Shown here: positions 54,706 to 63,550 of the stretch, one piece after another
Layout of the letters: every line of letters begins with the position of its first letter
Numbering within the stretch: the stretch's first letter is position 1
Source of the DNA: Lysinibacillus pakistanensis
GTDB lineage: Bacteria > Bacillota > Bacilli > Bacillales_A > Planococcaceae
DNA length: 64,000 bases
Reading direction: 5' to 3'
NCBI RefSeq assembly: GCF_030123245.1
Contig: NZ_CP126101.1
Location: 2,230,501 to 2,294,500, forward strand
Position numbers and translations under genes: made by a program
The notes under the pieces: generated by a model
What the model was told of the DNA's origin: nothing
Databases searched by the model: none
What the model saw: only the letters and a program-made list of their open reading frames with translations

Positions 54706-54862
54706 GAGGCTGGGACAAACGTGTTTCAGCAAACAAAAATACCGAACTATCCAATGAAACGCTCATGAAGTGTTTCGGACTAGTTCGGTTTCTCGATTTA
54801 TCGTGTTTTGTTGATTTAGAGATTATTCGTCTTTATGAAGGAACCATTTAGTTATGTCCCCG
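54706..54862. repeat. GGGACA-type intergenic inverted repeat element
   Basis: AGAGGCTGGGACA at 54705-54717 opens an element whose far end has TGTCCC (54855-54860), and a nested hairpin pairs ACCGAACTA near 54742 with TAGTTCGGT near 54781. The AGAGGCTGGGACA wording recurs in many Firmicutes intergenic repeats. Probably a small non-autonomous or terminator-like repeat. Confidence 0.65.
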
Positions 54863-54871
54863 CCACTTCAT

Positions 54872-55984
54872 TTATTGCGGAAGATATGTTTGACCTTTAA
54901 AAGTAAGCTTAGAAGCGGAGATTAAAATTTCTTTATTTTCTAGGAAGTAGGGATCTACTATTTTGTATAAAGCATCCCATTTAGCTTCAGACTGCTCCTG
55001 TTTTCCATCTTTATCAAGAGTTATAGCCTCTTCATATAATAATTGTAGTTGTTTTTTATCTGCTGCACGAATTTCAAAATCAAAGTCAGCGATAAACACC
55101 TCAAACGGAATTGGTTTAAAATACGGGTTGATTACTTCATAGAATTCTCCCCATAGCTGATCGGAAAGCTCAATACTGTTGTCTTTATCTGCCTTTTGAG
55201 CTTTTTCATAAATTGTTTTTAGTTTTACGACAACTTCAGCAGGAATGTCTAATTCCATACTCGCCATGTACTCATCAAAGGGAGTAGGTGGATATAGCTC
55301 ATCTAAATATGGTTGCAAGATTTTATAAAATTCATCAAACTTTTCTTGAGCTTTGACTTCTTTACCTGCTTTCTCAAACTTTACCCACTCTTCATAGATG
55401 CTTTTTAGTTGCTTTTTCTCACTATCCTTAATCACAATATTTTTCTCACCGAATCCATATTCATCTATATATTGCTCAAAGGATATTGGCTGCCAACTGG
55501 CTAATACATAAGGCTTTGTGATTTTATCCATTGCAGCATACATCTTTTCTACTTCATCATACTTCTCTTCTTTTTCTAATTTTTTGATTTCAGTAAACAT
55601 GCTTTCCAATTTCTTTAGATCTTCAGTTGGTATCTCTTTAGGTAATTCTTTTTTATACACTTCAAATGTGTAGAATTCAGCATAATCCTTTAATACACTT
55701 CCTTCTACAGTAATTTCCTGTCCCTCAACTAAGTTCATTTTTTCAATTTGCTCATCAGAAAATTTGTGAAAACCAATAAAGTAGTTTTTACCGTCTTTGC
55801 CTTTTACATCGATCCCGTCTCCTACAATATTTTTAATAGTTCCCTTAATTTGTTGTTCGATTTGGATCGTCACATCTTTTGTTGTTTCCTGTGAGGTTGC
55901 TCCAGCTTGAAGCGGTGTAAAAACAGCCATTCCTAATGTTAGTGCAGAAGCAATCATCCAAGTTTTTCTAAGTGGTTTTCTCAT
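54872..55984 (-). CDS. Secreted helical-repeat protein, paralogue 1
   Basis: 370 residues with a Sec signal peptide (KTWMIASALTLGMAVFTP, cleavage near AGATS) and an OB-like N-terminal domain (about 40-110, GTIKNIVGDGIDVKGKDGKN then ITVEGSVLKDYAEFYTFEV). Then come three to four acidic helical repeats of about 65-70 residues, each with an LW/F-xEFYxIxxPY-type end. ATG 55984 is 8 bases from GGAG; the ATG at 55990 is too close. Paralogue of the gene at 56573. Function unknown; probably on or outside the cell surface. Confidence 0.8.
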   Translation of the reverse strand: MRKPLRKTWMIASALTLGMAVFTPLQAGATSQETTKDVTIQIEQQIKGTIKNIVGDGIDVKGKDGKNYFIGFHKFSDEQIEKMNLVEGQEITVEGSVLKDYAEFYTFEVYKKELPKEIPTEDLKKLESMFTEIKKLEKEEKYDEVEKMYAAMDKITKPYVLASWQPISFEQYIDEYGFGEKNIVIKDSEKKQLKSIYEEWVKFEKAGKEVKAQEKFDEFYKILQPYLDELYPPTPFDEYMASMELDIPAEVVVKLKTIYEKAQKADKDNSIELSDQLWGEFYEVINPYFKPIPFEVFIADFDFEIRAADKKQLQLLYEEAITLDKDGKQEQSEAKWDALYKIVDPYFLENKEILISASKLTFKGQTYLPQ

Positions 55985-56140
55985 CAACATGTCTCCTTTT
56001 ATTCAACTTGTTACCAATTATTAGACGTATTTCCATTACAAAAAGTTTTATCTTGTGAAAAAAATTAGGAAATACTTTCTCGAAAGCTTTTTAATTGAAA
56101 TGAATCAAACTGGAGTGAAGAAAATTGAAAGAGGAAAAGA

Positions 56141-56187
56141 AAAAATCCCTAGCTATTTATGAAAACAAATAGCTAGGGATTTTTTTA
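56141..56187. terminator. Strong bidirectional terminator
   Basis: AATCCCTAGCTATTT (56144-56158) pairs with AAATAGCTAGGGATT (56167-56181), flanked by A-run and T-run. Confidence 0.9.
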
Positions 56188-56199
56188 AATACCTGTATT

Positions 56200-56505
56200 T
56201 TAAATATAATGAGTTGGTTTTTTATTTCCTCTTTCATAATTATCTCTTAGCATTTCTGTAAAGTCCTGAGCTAATTTGGCCAATGATTTAGCATCGACTG
56301 AAGGGAAGGAGGGGAGTATTTCAAACAATTCAGGATCAAAGGATATTTTTTTTCCTTTATAAGACCCCATTATAATTATTTTTATTAACCCTATTTCGCC
56401 TAATCTTTTATAATGCTTACTCGTTACGATTATATCATTTTCAGCATGTAAGTTTAGCCATCTTCTTACTCGAAATTTATTAATGCAACTCACTCCCTTT
56501 CCCAC
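56200..56505 (-). CDS. Hypothetical protein between the two paralogues, 101 aa
   Basis: A GTG at 56505 opens a basic N-terminus followed by a helical C-terminus (VDAKSLAKLAQDFTEMLRDNYERG). The ribosome binding site is weak, and GTG 56493 or the ATG near 56370 are alternative starts. A strong terminator follows. No family recognised; moderate support only. Confidence 0.5.
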   Translation of the reverse strand: MGKGVSCINKFRVRRWLNLHAENDIIVTSKHYKRLGEIGLIKIIIMGSYKGKKISFDPELFEILPSFPSVDAKSLAKLAQDFTEMLRDNYERGNKKPTHYI

Positions 56506-56572
56506 AGGAACATAACACTACCTGGTTAAGAAAAACCCACAATTAGTAAAGAAACATTAAGGTGATTTTCAA

Positions 56573-57727
56573 TTATTGAGAAATGTAAACCTGACCGTTA
56601 AGTGTTAGCTTAGAAGCAGAAATTAGAATTTCTTTGTTTGCTTTAAAATACGGATCTAAAATAGTATAAAAAGCGTCCCATTTTGCATCAATTTTTTCTT
56701 GCTCTACTTTTTTATCAAAAGCTAAGATTTCTTCATAAAGCGCTTTTAATTGCTTTTTATCAGCCTCACTCACTTCGAAAGCAAAGTCAGCCATGTACTC
56801 TTCAAATGTTTGTGGTGTATAGAATTCATCCATAATATGATAAAATTCAGTCCATAGCTTTTCAGAAAGTTCATCATTTTTATCTTTTTCTGCCCTTTGA
56901 GCATCGTCATAGATTGTTTTTAGCTTGGCTAACGTTTCGGCAGGAATAGCTAATTCCGTGTCTGCCATATATTCTTCAAATGTTTGTGGAGGATAAAGTT
57001 TATCTAAATAAGGTTGAAGAATTGTATAAAAAGCTTCAAATTTTTCATCTGCCTTGTCTTCTTCAATACCAGCTTTTGCAAGTTTCACCCATTCATCATA
57101 AATTACCTTAAGCTGTTTTTTGTCCTCGGCATCAATGACGATATTATTTTCACTAAATCCAAAATCTTGTAAATACTCATCAAAGGATTGAGGCTCCCAG
57201 CTAGCTAAGATGTAAGGCTTTGTGATTTTATACATATCCTCATAGATTTTAGCAATCTCATCGTATTTCTTTTCTGCCGCTTCTGAAGAAGTATCTTCAA
57301 GCACACTAGCTTCTTTTTCAAGTCTTTTAATCTCATTAAACAACTTTTCTAATTTTGCTAGTTCCTCTGCTGTTATTTCTTTTGGCAGATCACTTTTATA
57401 AACTTCAAATGTGTAGAAATCAGAATAACTGTCAACAATGGAACCTTCTACTGTGATTTCTTGTCCCTCTGCTAAATTTATTTTTTCTAATTGTTCCTTA
57501 GAAAATTTATAGAAGCTAATAAAGTAATTTTTTCCATCTTTTCCTTTAAGATTGATCCCATCTCCGTAATTATCTGTAATTGTCCCAGTAATTTGCTGTT
57601 CCATTTGAACTGTAGCATTGTTGGGTGTTTGCACAGAAGTAGCTCCTGCCTGAAGTGGTGTCAAAACAGCTAATCCTAATGTTAATGCTGAAGCCATCAT
57701 CCAAGTTTTTTTAACCGGTTTTTTCAT
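56573..57727 (-). CDS. Secreted helical-repeat protein, paralogue 2
   Basis: 384 residues with the same plan as the protein at 54872: signal peptide (KTWMMASALTLGLAVLTP, cleavage near AGATS), OB-like domain (GTITDNYGDGINLKGKDGKN) and acidic helical repeats (three blocks beginning SFDEYLQDF, TFEEYMADTE and TFEEYMADFAFEV). It carries an extra helical insert near 120-135 absent from paralogue 1. Both end in the same ILISASKLTxxGQxY wording, evidence of tandem duplication. Function unknown. Confidence 0.8.
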   Translation of the reverse strand: MKKPVKKTWMMASALTLGLAVLTPLQAGATSVQTPNNATVQMEQQITGTITDNYGDGINLKGKDGKNYFISFYKFSKEQLEKINLAEGQEITVEGSIVDSYSDFYTFEVYKSDLPKEITAEELAKLEKLFNEIKRLEKEASVLEDTSSEAAEKKYDEIAKIYEDMYKITKPYILASWEPQSFDEYLQDFGFSENNIVIDAEDKKQLKVIYDEWVKLAKAGIEEDKADEKFEAFYTILQPYLDKLYPPQTFEEYMADTELAIPAETLAKLKTIYDDAQRAEKDKNDELSEKLWTEFYHIMDEFYTPQTFEEYMADFAFEVSEADKKQLKALYEEILAFDKKVEQEKIDAKWDAFYTILDPYFKANKEILISASKLTLNGQVYISQ

Positions 57728-57910
57728 CTTTGGTTGTCTCCTTTATGACTGAAATTGTGTTTCCAATATCTATACGATTTACCAGCAGAAAGGTTCCGTG
57801 TTTTTCAAAAAGTTAACATAGTAAGGTATGTTTTAATCGTTGTATTATAGTAATACTAATGGTAGCTTTCTTTTGTAGAGAAAAATTTAAAGTCGATTGG
57901 TGGGGACGTT

Positions 57911-58099
57911 GTGGGAATTGCAGAAGTCTTAACAGTTGTTTTTATAGTATTAAAGCTTACAGATGTTATTTCTTGGTCTTGGTGGCTAGTATTATTGCCA
58001 GCCATTATATCGTTTAGCATTTACATAATTATATTGGTGGTGAAGCTAATCATGGTTATTATTGCAGTAGTAGCTGTGAAAAATCGTAAAGAAGTATAG
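57911..58099 (+). CDS. Small membrane protein (Fragile-X-F-like)
   Basis: 62 residues, two membrane helices and the conserved KLTDVISWSWWLVLLPAI segment known from small transmembrane proteins annotated as Fragile-X-F-like in Bacilli and phages. GTG start with a G-rich ribosome binding site. Function unknown. Confidence 0.7.
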   Translation: MGIAEVLTVVFIVLKLTDVISWSWWLVLLPAIISFSIYIIILVVKLIMVIIAVVAVKNRKEV

Positions 58100-58164
58100 G
58101 ATAAAGGATTATGTAGTAAATGAGTGATACGGGGAAATACTTATGCTGACTTTTTAATGGGTGA

Positions 58165-58194
58165 ACTGCATGGTAAAAAATAATACCATGCAGT
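58165..58194. terminator. Hairpin between convergent genes
   Basis: ACTGCATGGTA (58165-58175) pairs perfectly with TACCATGCAGT (58184-58194). The flanking U-tract is modest. Confidence 0.55.
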
Positions 58195-58201
58195 AATAGT
58201 T

Positions 58202-58777
58202 TTATTTTGAAAGCTGGTATGTTTTAACTGCAGGTGGCACATAGGTAGCGCATTTATCTAAGAGTGCCGCAATATTGTCGTCAACTAGCAATGTATCACG
58301 ATTATGTGCTTGTAAAAATTGCTCATTCTGCATATGGTCAAAGAATGAAATTAGTAAATCATAATAATGATTGATATTCAAAATGCCACATGGCTTTTGA
58401 TGAAGACCAATTTGATTCCATGTAAATACTTCGAATAACTCTTCCAATGTACCAGGGCCACCAGGTAATGCGATAAAGCCATCAGCTAGCTCCATCATTT
58501 TACTTTTTCGTTCATGCATCGTATTGACCACAATCAGCTCTGTTAAATGCTGATGTGAGATTTCTCGTTCCTCCAGTAATGTAGGAATAACGCCAATGAC
58601 CTTACCACCTTCCTGCAGAACTGTATCTGCAACTGTACCCATGATTCCAACACTAGCTCCTCCATAAATTAAGGTAATTTGTCGCTTGGCTAATTCCTTG
58701 CCAAGTTGAATAGCCCCTTCACGATAGGCCTCTGAAGCTCCAATGCTTGATCCACAAAATACTGCAATACTATTCAT
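58202..58777 (-). CDS. LOG-family protein (cytokinin riboside monophosphate phosphoribohydrolase-like)
   Basis: 191 residues with the TIGR00730 signatures: IAVFCGSSIG at the start, YGGASVGIMG near 40 and the catalytic PGGPGTLEELFEVFTW near 95-110. LOG enzymes release a base from nucleoside monophosphates. ATG 58777 follows GGAGGAG; the frame extends to 58792 without a ribosome binding site. Transcribed away from the MazG gene. Confidence 0.92.
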   Translation of the reverse strand: MNSIAVFCGSSIGASEAYREGAIQLGKELAKRQITLIYGGASVGIMGTVADTVLQEGGKVIGVIPTLLEEREISHQHLTELIVVNTMHERKSKMMELADGFIALPGGPGTLEELFEVFTWNQIGLHQKPCGILNINHYYDLLISFFDHMQNEQFLQAHNRDTLLVDDNIAALLDKCATYVPPAVKTYQLSK

Positions 58778-58951
58778 ATATAGCTCCTCCAAATCAAATT
58801 GATTGTTTCCTCCGATTAACAGGGAATATCTTTAAAATCTACCTGTATCTCTCGATTTCACACACCAATCAGTGATAAAAATGTCCACTGATAGAAGTTT
58901 CGTATTATAGTATAATTTAATTTTGAGAGGAATGAAATGGAGGACTGAAAA

Positions 58952-59269
58952 ATGGAAATAAATGAATTCCAGCAATGGATAAAGGAATACTATGATACGC
59001 GTGGATGGTCTGAATTGAATATTTTTACTCGCATTGGTTTTCTTGCTGAAGAAACCGGAGAAGTGGCAAGAGCTATTCGAGCTTTAGAAATTGGCAGAGA
59101 CAGACCAGACGAAAAGGTTCAATCGTATGAAGAAAATAAGCAAGAGTTAATAGAGGAGCTTGGAGATGTTTTAGGAAATATTATTGTAATCGCTAATAAG
59201 TATGATATTTCCTTAGAAGAAATTTTCAACGCTCATCAAGATAAGCTAATGAAGCGTTACCAGGACTGA
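58952..59269 (+). CDS. MazG-like nucleotide pyrophosphohydrolase
   Basis: 105 residues, all-alpha. Metal-binding acidic residues are in FLAEETGEVARAIRALE near 28-44 (ExxE) and ELIEELGDVLGNIIVIAN near 70-87 (ExxD). It resembles small MazG/YpjD-type enzymes that hydrolyse (d)NTPs to NMP and pyrophosphate. The GNAT gene follows 13 bases later, so the two likely form an operon. Confidence 0.9.
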   Translation: MEINEFQQWIKEYYDTRGWSELNIFTRIGFLAEETGEVARAIRALEIGRDRPDEKVQSYEENKQELIEELGDVLGNIIVIANKYDISLEEIFNAHQDKLMKRYQD

Positions 59270-59282
59270 AAGGAGAAATTAG

Positions 59283-59726
59283 ATGGACTATCAGGTTGAA
59301 ATTTTACAAGAGAAGCACAATGATTTCACTAATTTTTTAAATGCTAAAATTCGTGACTATAATGATGAACATTCACTATACCATCAGGAAAGCAGACAAA
59401 AGGGTTCGATACGTCCCTTAAATCTCATCGTCACTGATAATGAGCAACAATGGATTGGTGGCATCACGGCGGAGGTTTATTGGGGATGGGTTGAAATTAA
59501 TAAGTTTTGGTTTAGTAAAGATTACCGTGGAAAAGGCATCGGTGGACAGTTATTAGACACAGCAGAAAAAACAGCCAAGGAAATGGGTGCAACAAGGGCA
59601 TTGTTAACTACATATGAGTTTCAAGCACGTACATTTTATGAGCAGAGAGGCTATCAGGTCGTTGGAGAAATTAAAGATTATCCGCCTGGTAGTAGTTATT
59701 ATACAATGGTGAAATTACTTGATTAA
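59283..59726 (+). CDS. GNAT N-acetyltransferase
   Basis: 147 residues with FSKDYRGKGIGGQLLDTAE near residue 78 (acetyl-CoA loop) and TYEFQARTFYEQRGYQVVGE near 113. RBS AAAGGAG. Second gene of a pair with the MazG-like gene. Substrate unknown. Confidence 0.9.
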   Translation: MDYQVEILQEKHNDFTNFLNAKIRDYNDEHSLYHQESRQKGSIRPLNLIVTDNEQQWIGGITAEVYWGWVEINKFWFSKDYRGKGIGGQLLDTAEKTAKEMGATRALLTTYEFQARTFYEQRGYQVVGEIKDYPPGSSYYTMVKLLD

Positions 59727-59877
59727 CACAAATTGTAACTGATTCATAAGGTATATTGACAGAAAGCAATTCTGATTCAGCAACTTTTCTGGACTAAGTG
59801 CTTCTACCAAATTCTATGTTAAGTTCCCAGTTGCTACAAAACTTATTCATTTGATGGATCTATTTCTTAAAATTTTA

Positions 59878-59909
59878 AAAAAAGAACATTATTCAATGTT
59901 CTTTTTTTA
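59878..59909 (+). terminator. Terminator
   Basis: AAAGAACAT and ATGTTCTTT form a stem around a 6-base loop followed by T-run. Confidence 0.8.
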
Positions 59910-59930
59910 ACTTGATGGAGGTCTTTAAGA

Positions 59931-60386
59931 GTGTTGTTTAATAAAACTATTTGGAAAAGTATATTTGTTATATACATATTATTGTTGCTTAATTTTGTGG
60001 TGATTAAGTTCGATGGAAATATTAACCATCTTATCGATACAATACGGACTAATTATACCCGCGGACCAGGTATAAATGTTGTTCCTTTTAGAACAATTGA
60101 AACTTATATAAGTGATATGGATTATAGCGTAGCTTTTATAAATATCCTTGGAAATATCATTCCTTTTATACCTTTGGGATTTTTAATACCCATAGTCTTT
60201 CCTTCTCAAAGTAATATAATTAAAACCATGACTAACTGTTTATTAATGATATGTAGTATAGAGATTCTCCAATTAATTTTCTTTTTAGGTAGTTGTGATA
60301 TAGACGACGTAATACTAAACCAAATAAGTTGTGTTATAGGCTTTATACTATTTATAATTTACAGAAATGTCTTTAAAGAAGTCTAA
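59931..60386 (+). CDS. VanZ-family membrane protein
   Basis: 151 residues with four membrane helices and the VanZ blocks: NVVPFRTI near 44, NILGNIIPFIPLGFLIP near 67-83 and DIDDVILNQISCVIGF near 125. VanZ relatives confer low-level teicoplanin resistance in enterococci; most chromosomal copies have no known function. GTG start with GGAGG 10 bases upstream. Confidence 0.87.
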   Translation: MLFNKTIWKSIFVIYILLLLNFVVIKFDGNINHLIDTIRTNYTRGPGINVVPFRTIETYISDMDYSVAFINILGNIIPFIPLGFLIPIVFPSQSNIIKTMTNCLLMICSIEILQLIFFLGSCDIDDVILNQISCVIGFILFIIYRNVFKEV

Positions 60387-60517
60387 TCCACTCTACTTTT
60401 GAATTTCTCCCTTTTTTCTAATACGCTCTAATACATAAGAGCTATAAAAATATATAGCTGAAAGATGACTAAAAAACTCTCCCAAATGTCAAACTTATAA
60501 AAAAGGGGAGATTTCGT

Positions 60518-61024
60518 GTGTATTCGATGTCGAATTTTAAATTACTTGTTGAAAAGCAAGCAGAGATTGATACTATTTATCAGAATTGTGATGATTTAAT
60601 ACAATCAACGGTAACGCCTAAAATGGACGAGGAAGTTAATAAATTGTTAGATGCTATGGATAAAAAATTAACAGAACAAGGCTTTACCATTACTAAGACA
60701 TCCACAGGATTTATTGCCAATTATCAAGAGGCTGTTATCAATATTGATAAGCATTCGAAGAATTTGGAGGAGTGCTTTTTCATTAATTTAAATAATTATG
60801 CAGAAGATCAAGTTTCCATAGTTTTAGATATGACAGATTCGATGATACCGAAGATATCCAATAATCTTGATGGCTACTCAGAAATTATCGAGCAGATGAC
60901 GGATAAATTAAAGAAAGCCAAAAGTCTTGAAAAAGCCTGTATGTCACCGAAATTTATTTATAAGACACAGAGCAATATTGTTTTTCATTCTGCTGAGGAG
61001 GTTGTTGATCACTATTTTCAATAA
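60518..61024 (+). CDS. Hypothetical cytoplasmic protein, 168 aa
   Basis: A mostly helical, acidic protein with a central beta-like stretch (QGFTITKTSTGFIANYQEAVINID). No signal peptide, membrane helix or known motif. GTG start behind AAAGGGGAG; the ATG at 60527 is an alternative. Stand-alone with a hairpin after it. Confidence 0.65.
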   Translation: MYSMSNFKLLVEKQAEIDTIYQNCDDLIQSTVTPKMDEEVNKLLDAMDKKLTEQGFTITKTSTGFIANYQEAVINIDKHSKNLEECFFINLNNYAEDQVSIVLDMTDSMIPKISNNLDGYSEIIEQMTDKLKKAKSLEKACMSPKFIYKTQSNIVFHSAEEVVDHYFQ

Positions 61025-61029
61025 CAGGA

Positions 61030-61058
61030 AAGCCACCCCGAAAAAAATAGGGTGGCTT
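61030..61058 (+). terminator. Terminator-like hairpin
   Basis: AGCCACCC (61031-61038) pairs with GGGTGGCT (61050-61057). The downstream T content is low. Confidence 0.55.
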
Positions 61059-61099
61059 ATAGTGGAAGTTCTAATGCTTAAATATGCCCGCTACTATAT

Positions 61100-62272
61100 T
61101 TAAACTATAAATTTTCTTCCGAAGATTAACATAATCATTGTTAAAATCATGAAATATAGAGGCATTGTGAGTAAGGAGCCATTATGCAAGAGGCTCATGC
61201 CAGAAGTTATAAGACTCACCAGCAGGTAATAGCCTAAGCTGAAAATAGCACCTGCTGTACCAATCACATCTTGAAAGCTGACAAGAGCTAAGCTTAAGCA
61301 ATTGGGCAAAGCAATACCTGCCCCTAATAACATAATAAATATAGTACCTATTATGCTACAAAATAGTACATGGCTAGATAATGGTAATATACTAACGATT
61401 AATTGTAAAAAAGCGCCAGCAATCATCACATAGCAGCCCAAATGGATTACTTTTTCAGGCTTAAAATTGATGACGAGTCTTTTAGAAATCATTGCTCCAA
61501 TAATAGAGGCAAGTGCCACAAAGATGCCAAGAAATCCATAGAGACCTGGAGATATATGAAAGTGCTCAATAAAAATAAAAGGTGCCTCAGCATAGTAACT
61601 GAATAACAAACCATTTATGCCACCAATCAACAAGCCAAAAACAAGAACTTTAGGAGATGAAAGAATGCGCTTTACAACTGGAAAAATAGCGATTCTTTTT
61701 CTCGTTGAAATATCTGTTGTTTCAGGTAGCCTCAAATAGGTGTAGATAAAAAGCAACATACTCATTGCGATGAGAACAAAGAATACGGCTCTAAAGCCAA
61801 GTGCTTGATCGACCCAGCCACCAATGAGTGGTCCCACTGCAGGGGTAAAGGCAATGACGGCAGAAATTTGTGCAAACATTGCATGTCTTCTACTACCAGA
61901 AACACTTTCCCGTAAAATTGTTTGCGTAATAATGGAGCCTGTTGCTGCTCCAAAAGCTTGAATAAATCGACTAACCAATAGAAAAGATATCGTTTCAGCA
62001 TAAAAACACATGAAACAGCCAATTCCATAAAAAATTAAACCGCCTAACATTGCCGGTCTACGTCCAATAAAATCAGAAAGCCATCCCCAACAAAATACAC
62101 CTATGGCAAACCCTATAAAATAAATACTTAAAGTGAGCTGTACGGCACTATTTGAAGTATTCAATGCGTGCGAAATATCAGGAAGAGATGGAGAATAGAT
62201 TGTCTCACTAATTTGTGGAAATGCCACAAGTACAATCATTAATAGTAAAGATGGTGCTACATGTTTTTTCAA
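61100..62272 (-). CDS. Bcr/CflA-family MFS drug transporter
   Basis: 390 residues, 12 membrane helices. Typical Bcr/CflA start (PQISETIYSPSLPDISHAL), motif A GWLSDFIGRRPAMLGG near 62-77, RFIQAFGAATGSII near 102 and motif C FTPAVGPLIGGWV near 138. Family members export bicyclomycin, chloramphenicol or cysteine-type compounds. No regulator adjacent. Confidence 0.92.
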   Translation of the reverse strand: MKKHVAPSLLLMIVLVAFPQISETIYSPSLPDISHALNTSNSAVQLTLSIYFIGFAIGVFCWGWLSDFIGRRPAMLGGLIFYGIGCFMCFYAETISFLLVSRFIQAFGAATGSIITQTILRESVSGSRRHAMFAQISAVIAFTPAVGPLIGGWVDQALGFRAVFFVLIAMSMLLFIYTYLRLPETTDISTRKRIAIFPVVKRILSSPKVLVFGLLIGGINGLLFSYYAEAPFIFIEHFHISPGLYGFLGIFVALASIIGAMISKRLVINFKPEKVIHLGCYVMIAGAFLQLIVSILPLSSHVLFCSIIGTIFIMLLGAGIALPNCLSLALVSFQDVIGTAGAIFSLGYYLLVSLITSGMSLLHNGSLLTMPLYFMILTMIMLIFGRKFIV

Positions 62273-62489
62273 CTTATTGCCCTCCTACAAGCAAAATCTA
62301 CTTTTTAATGAAAGAGTAGATTAGAGTAGCTAGGGAAAAGGCGGGACCATTATTAGTATACGTTCATAGGATGTCATGTTATCACCTTAATATGCTTGAA
62401 GTAGGAGTGCATAGTCTTATATAGTATAATTTAACTTTAGATATATAGCAATAATTACTATGAATAGAATAGATTGAAGGAGGAGTTAT

Positions 62490-63035
62490 ATGTTTCCCAT
62501 TTTAGAGACAGAAAGACTTATTTTACGTGAGCTGACACTGGAGGATACAAGAAGCATTTTTCATTGTTTTTCTCATAAGGAAGTGACACGATATTATGGG
62601 CAAGAACCATTTACAGAATTTAAGCAAGCAGAAAAATTAATAACGCTTTTTTCAAAAAACTTCACTGAAAAAAGGGGGATACGTTGGGGCATCGAACGAA
62701 AAGGAACAAAGGGAATTATCGGTACTGTTGGTTTCAATGTTTGGTCTTCAACACATAAACGAGCCGAAATTGGCTATGAAATTCATCCAGATTATTGGCG
62801 AAAGGGCTATACATTGGAAGCGGTAACTAAAGTAATTTCTTATGGCTTTAATGACATGGGGCTAACGCGAATAGGAGCTGTTGTATTTAAAGAAAATGAG
62901 GCTTCTAATCAATTGCTTATGAAAATAGGGTTTCAACAGGAAGGAATTCTCAGAGACTATATGTACCAAAACGGTGAGGCATACGATACATTTATTTATT
63001 CCATTTTAAAGGATGAAGCTCATCATCTTATTTAA
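62490..63035 (+). CDS. GNAT acetyltransferase (RimJ/RimL type)
   Basis: 181 residues. ETERLILRELTLEDT start, EIGYEIHPDYWRKGYTLEA acetyl-CoA loop near 92-110, NEASNQLLMKIGFQQEGILR near 140-158 and the usual YQNGEAYDTFIYS ending. This is the ribosomal-protein acetyltransferase-like group. RBS AAGGAGGAG. Confidence 0.92.
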   Translation: MFPILETERLILRELTLEDTRSIFHCFSHKEVTRYYGQEPFTEFKQAEKLITLFSKNFTEKRGIRWGIERKGTKGIIGTVGFNVWSSTHKRAEIGYEIHPDYWRKGYTLEAVTKVISYGFNDMGLTRIGAVVFKENEASNQLLMKIGFQQEGILRDYMYQNGEAYDTFIYSILKDEAHHLI

Positions 63036-63162
63036 CGCCATTTATTGGTTATTAAATAGTGGTATTGTAGTAGTTTTGTAGATTCATTTTTCGGTTATAG
63101 TGCTAATAAGAAGCTAGGTGTTAGGAAAGAAAAAATAGGAATAGGTAAGGGGCTTTATACCG

Positions 63163-63384
63163 ATGGAATTACAATACAGTACAGCTTATTTTCAAAAGTT
63201 AGATTTGCTAGAAGAATTATACTTAGGTCAGGCGTCATTAAGGGAAATGATGCAGACCAAAAATGGAAGCGCTCGTTATGGGGAACGCTTTGAACAAATA
63301 GAAGAGGCTATTGTTAAACTAAATAAAGAAATTAGAATATTAGAACGTCACATCATTCAGTCTGTAGATTCGGTTATAGTTTGA
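63163..63384 (+). CDS. Small helical protein, 73 aa
   Basis: A charged protein of two long amphipathic helices (about 8-30 and 40-66) that may form a coiled coil. ATG 63163 follows a GGTAAGGGG-type ribosome binding site. A terminator lies immediately after. No family recognised. Confidence 0.65.
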   Translation: MELQYSTAYFQKLDLLEELYLGQASLREMMQTKNGSARYGERFEQIEEAIVKLNKEIRILERHIIQSVDSVIV

Positions 63385-63395
63385 TCATTATAAAA

Positions 63396-63433
63396 ACAAC
63401 TCATGCTAATATTTGAATAGCATGAGTTGTTTA
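63396..63433 (+). terminator. Terminator
   Basis: ACAACTCATGCTA (63396-63408) pairs perfectly with TAGCATGAGTTGT (63418-63430), followed by a T-containing tract. Confidence 0.75.
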
Positions 63434-63459
63434 TTGTGCTTTTGATAAGTTTAACTTAT

Positions 63460-63474
63460 TGAAAATGATAATTA
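63460..63474. promoter_or_regulatory. Weak Fur-like site
   Basis: TGAAAATGATAATTA matches the Bacillus 7-1-7 Fur consensus at 12 of 15 positions, 77 bp before the methyltransferase gene. Confidence 0.35.
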
Positions 63475-63550
63475 ACATTAATTTTTTTAATGTTCAGAAG
63501 GGGTTTATAATAAGAATACAAGATTATCCATATAAATTTCGAAAAGAGTG

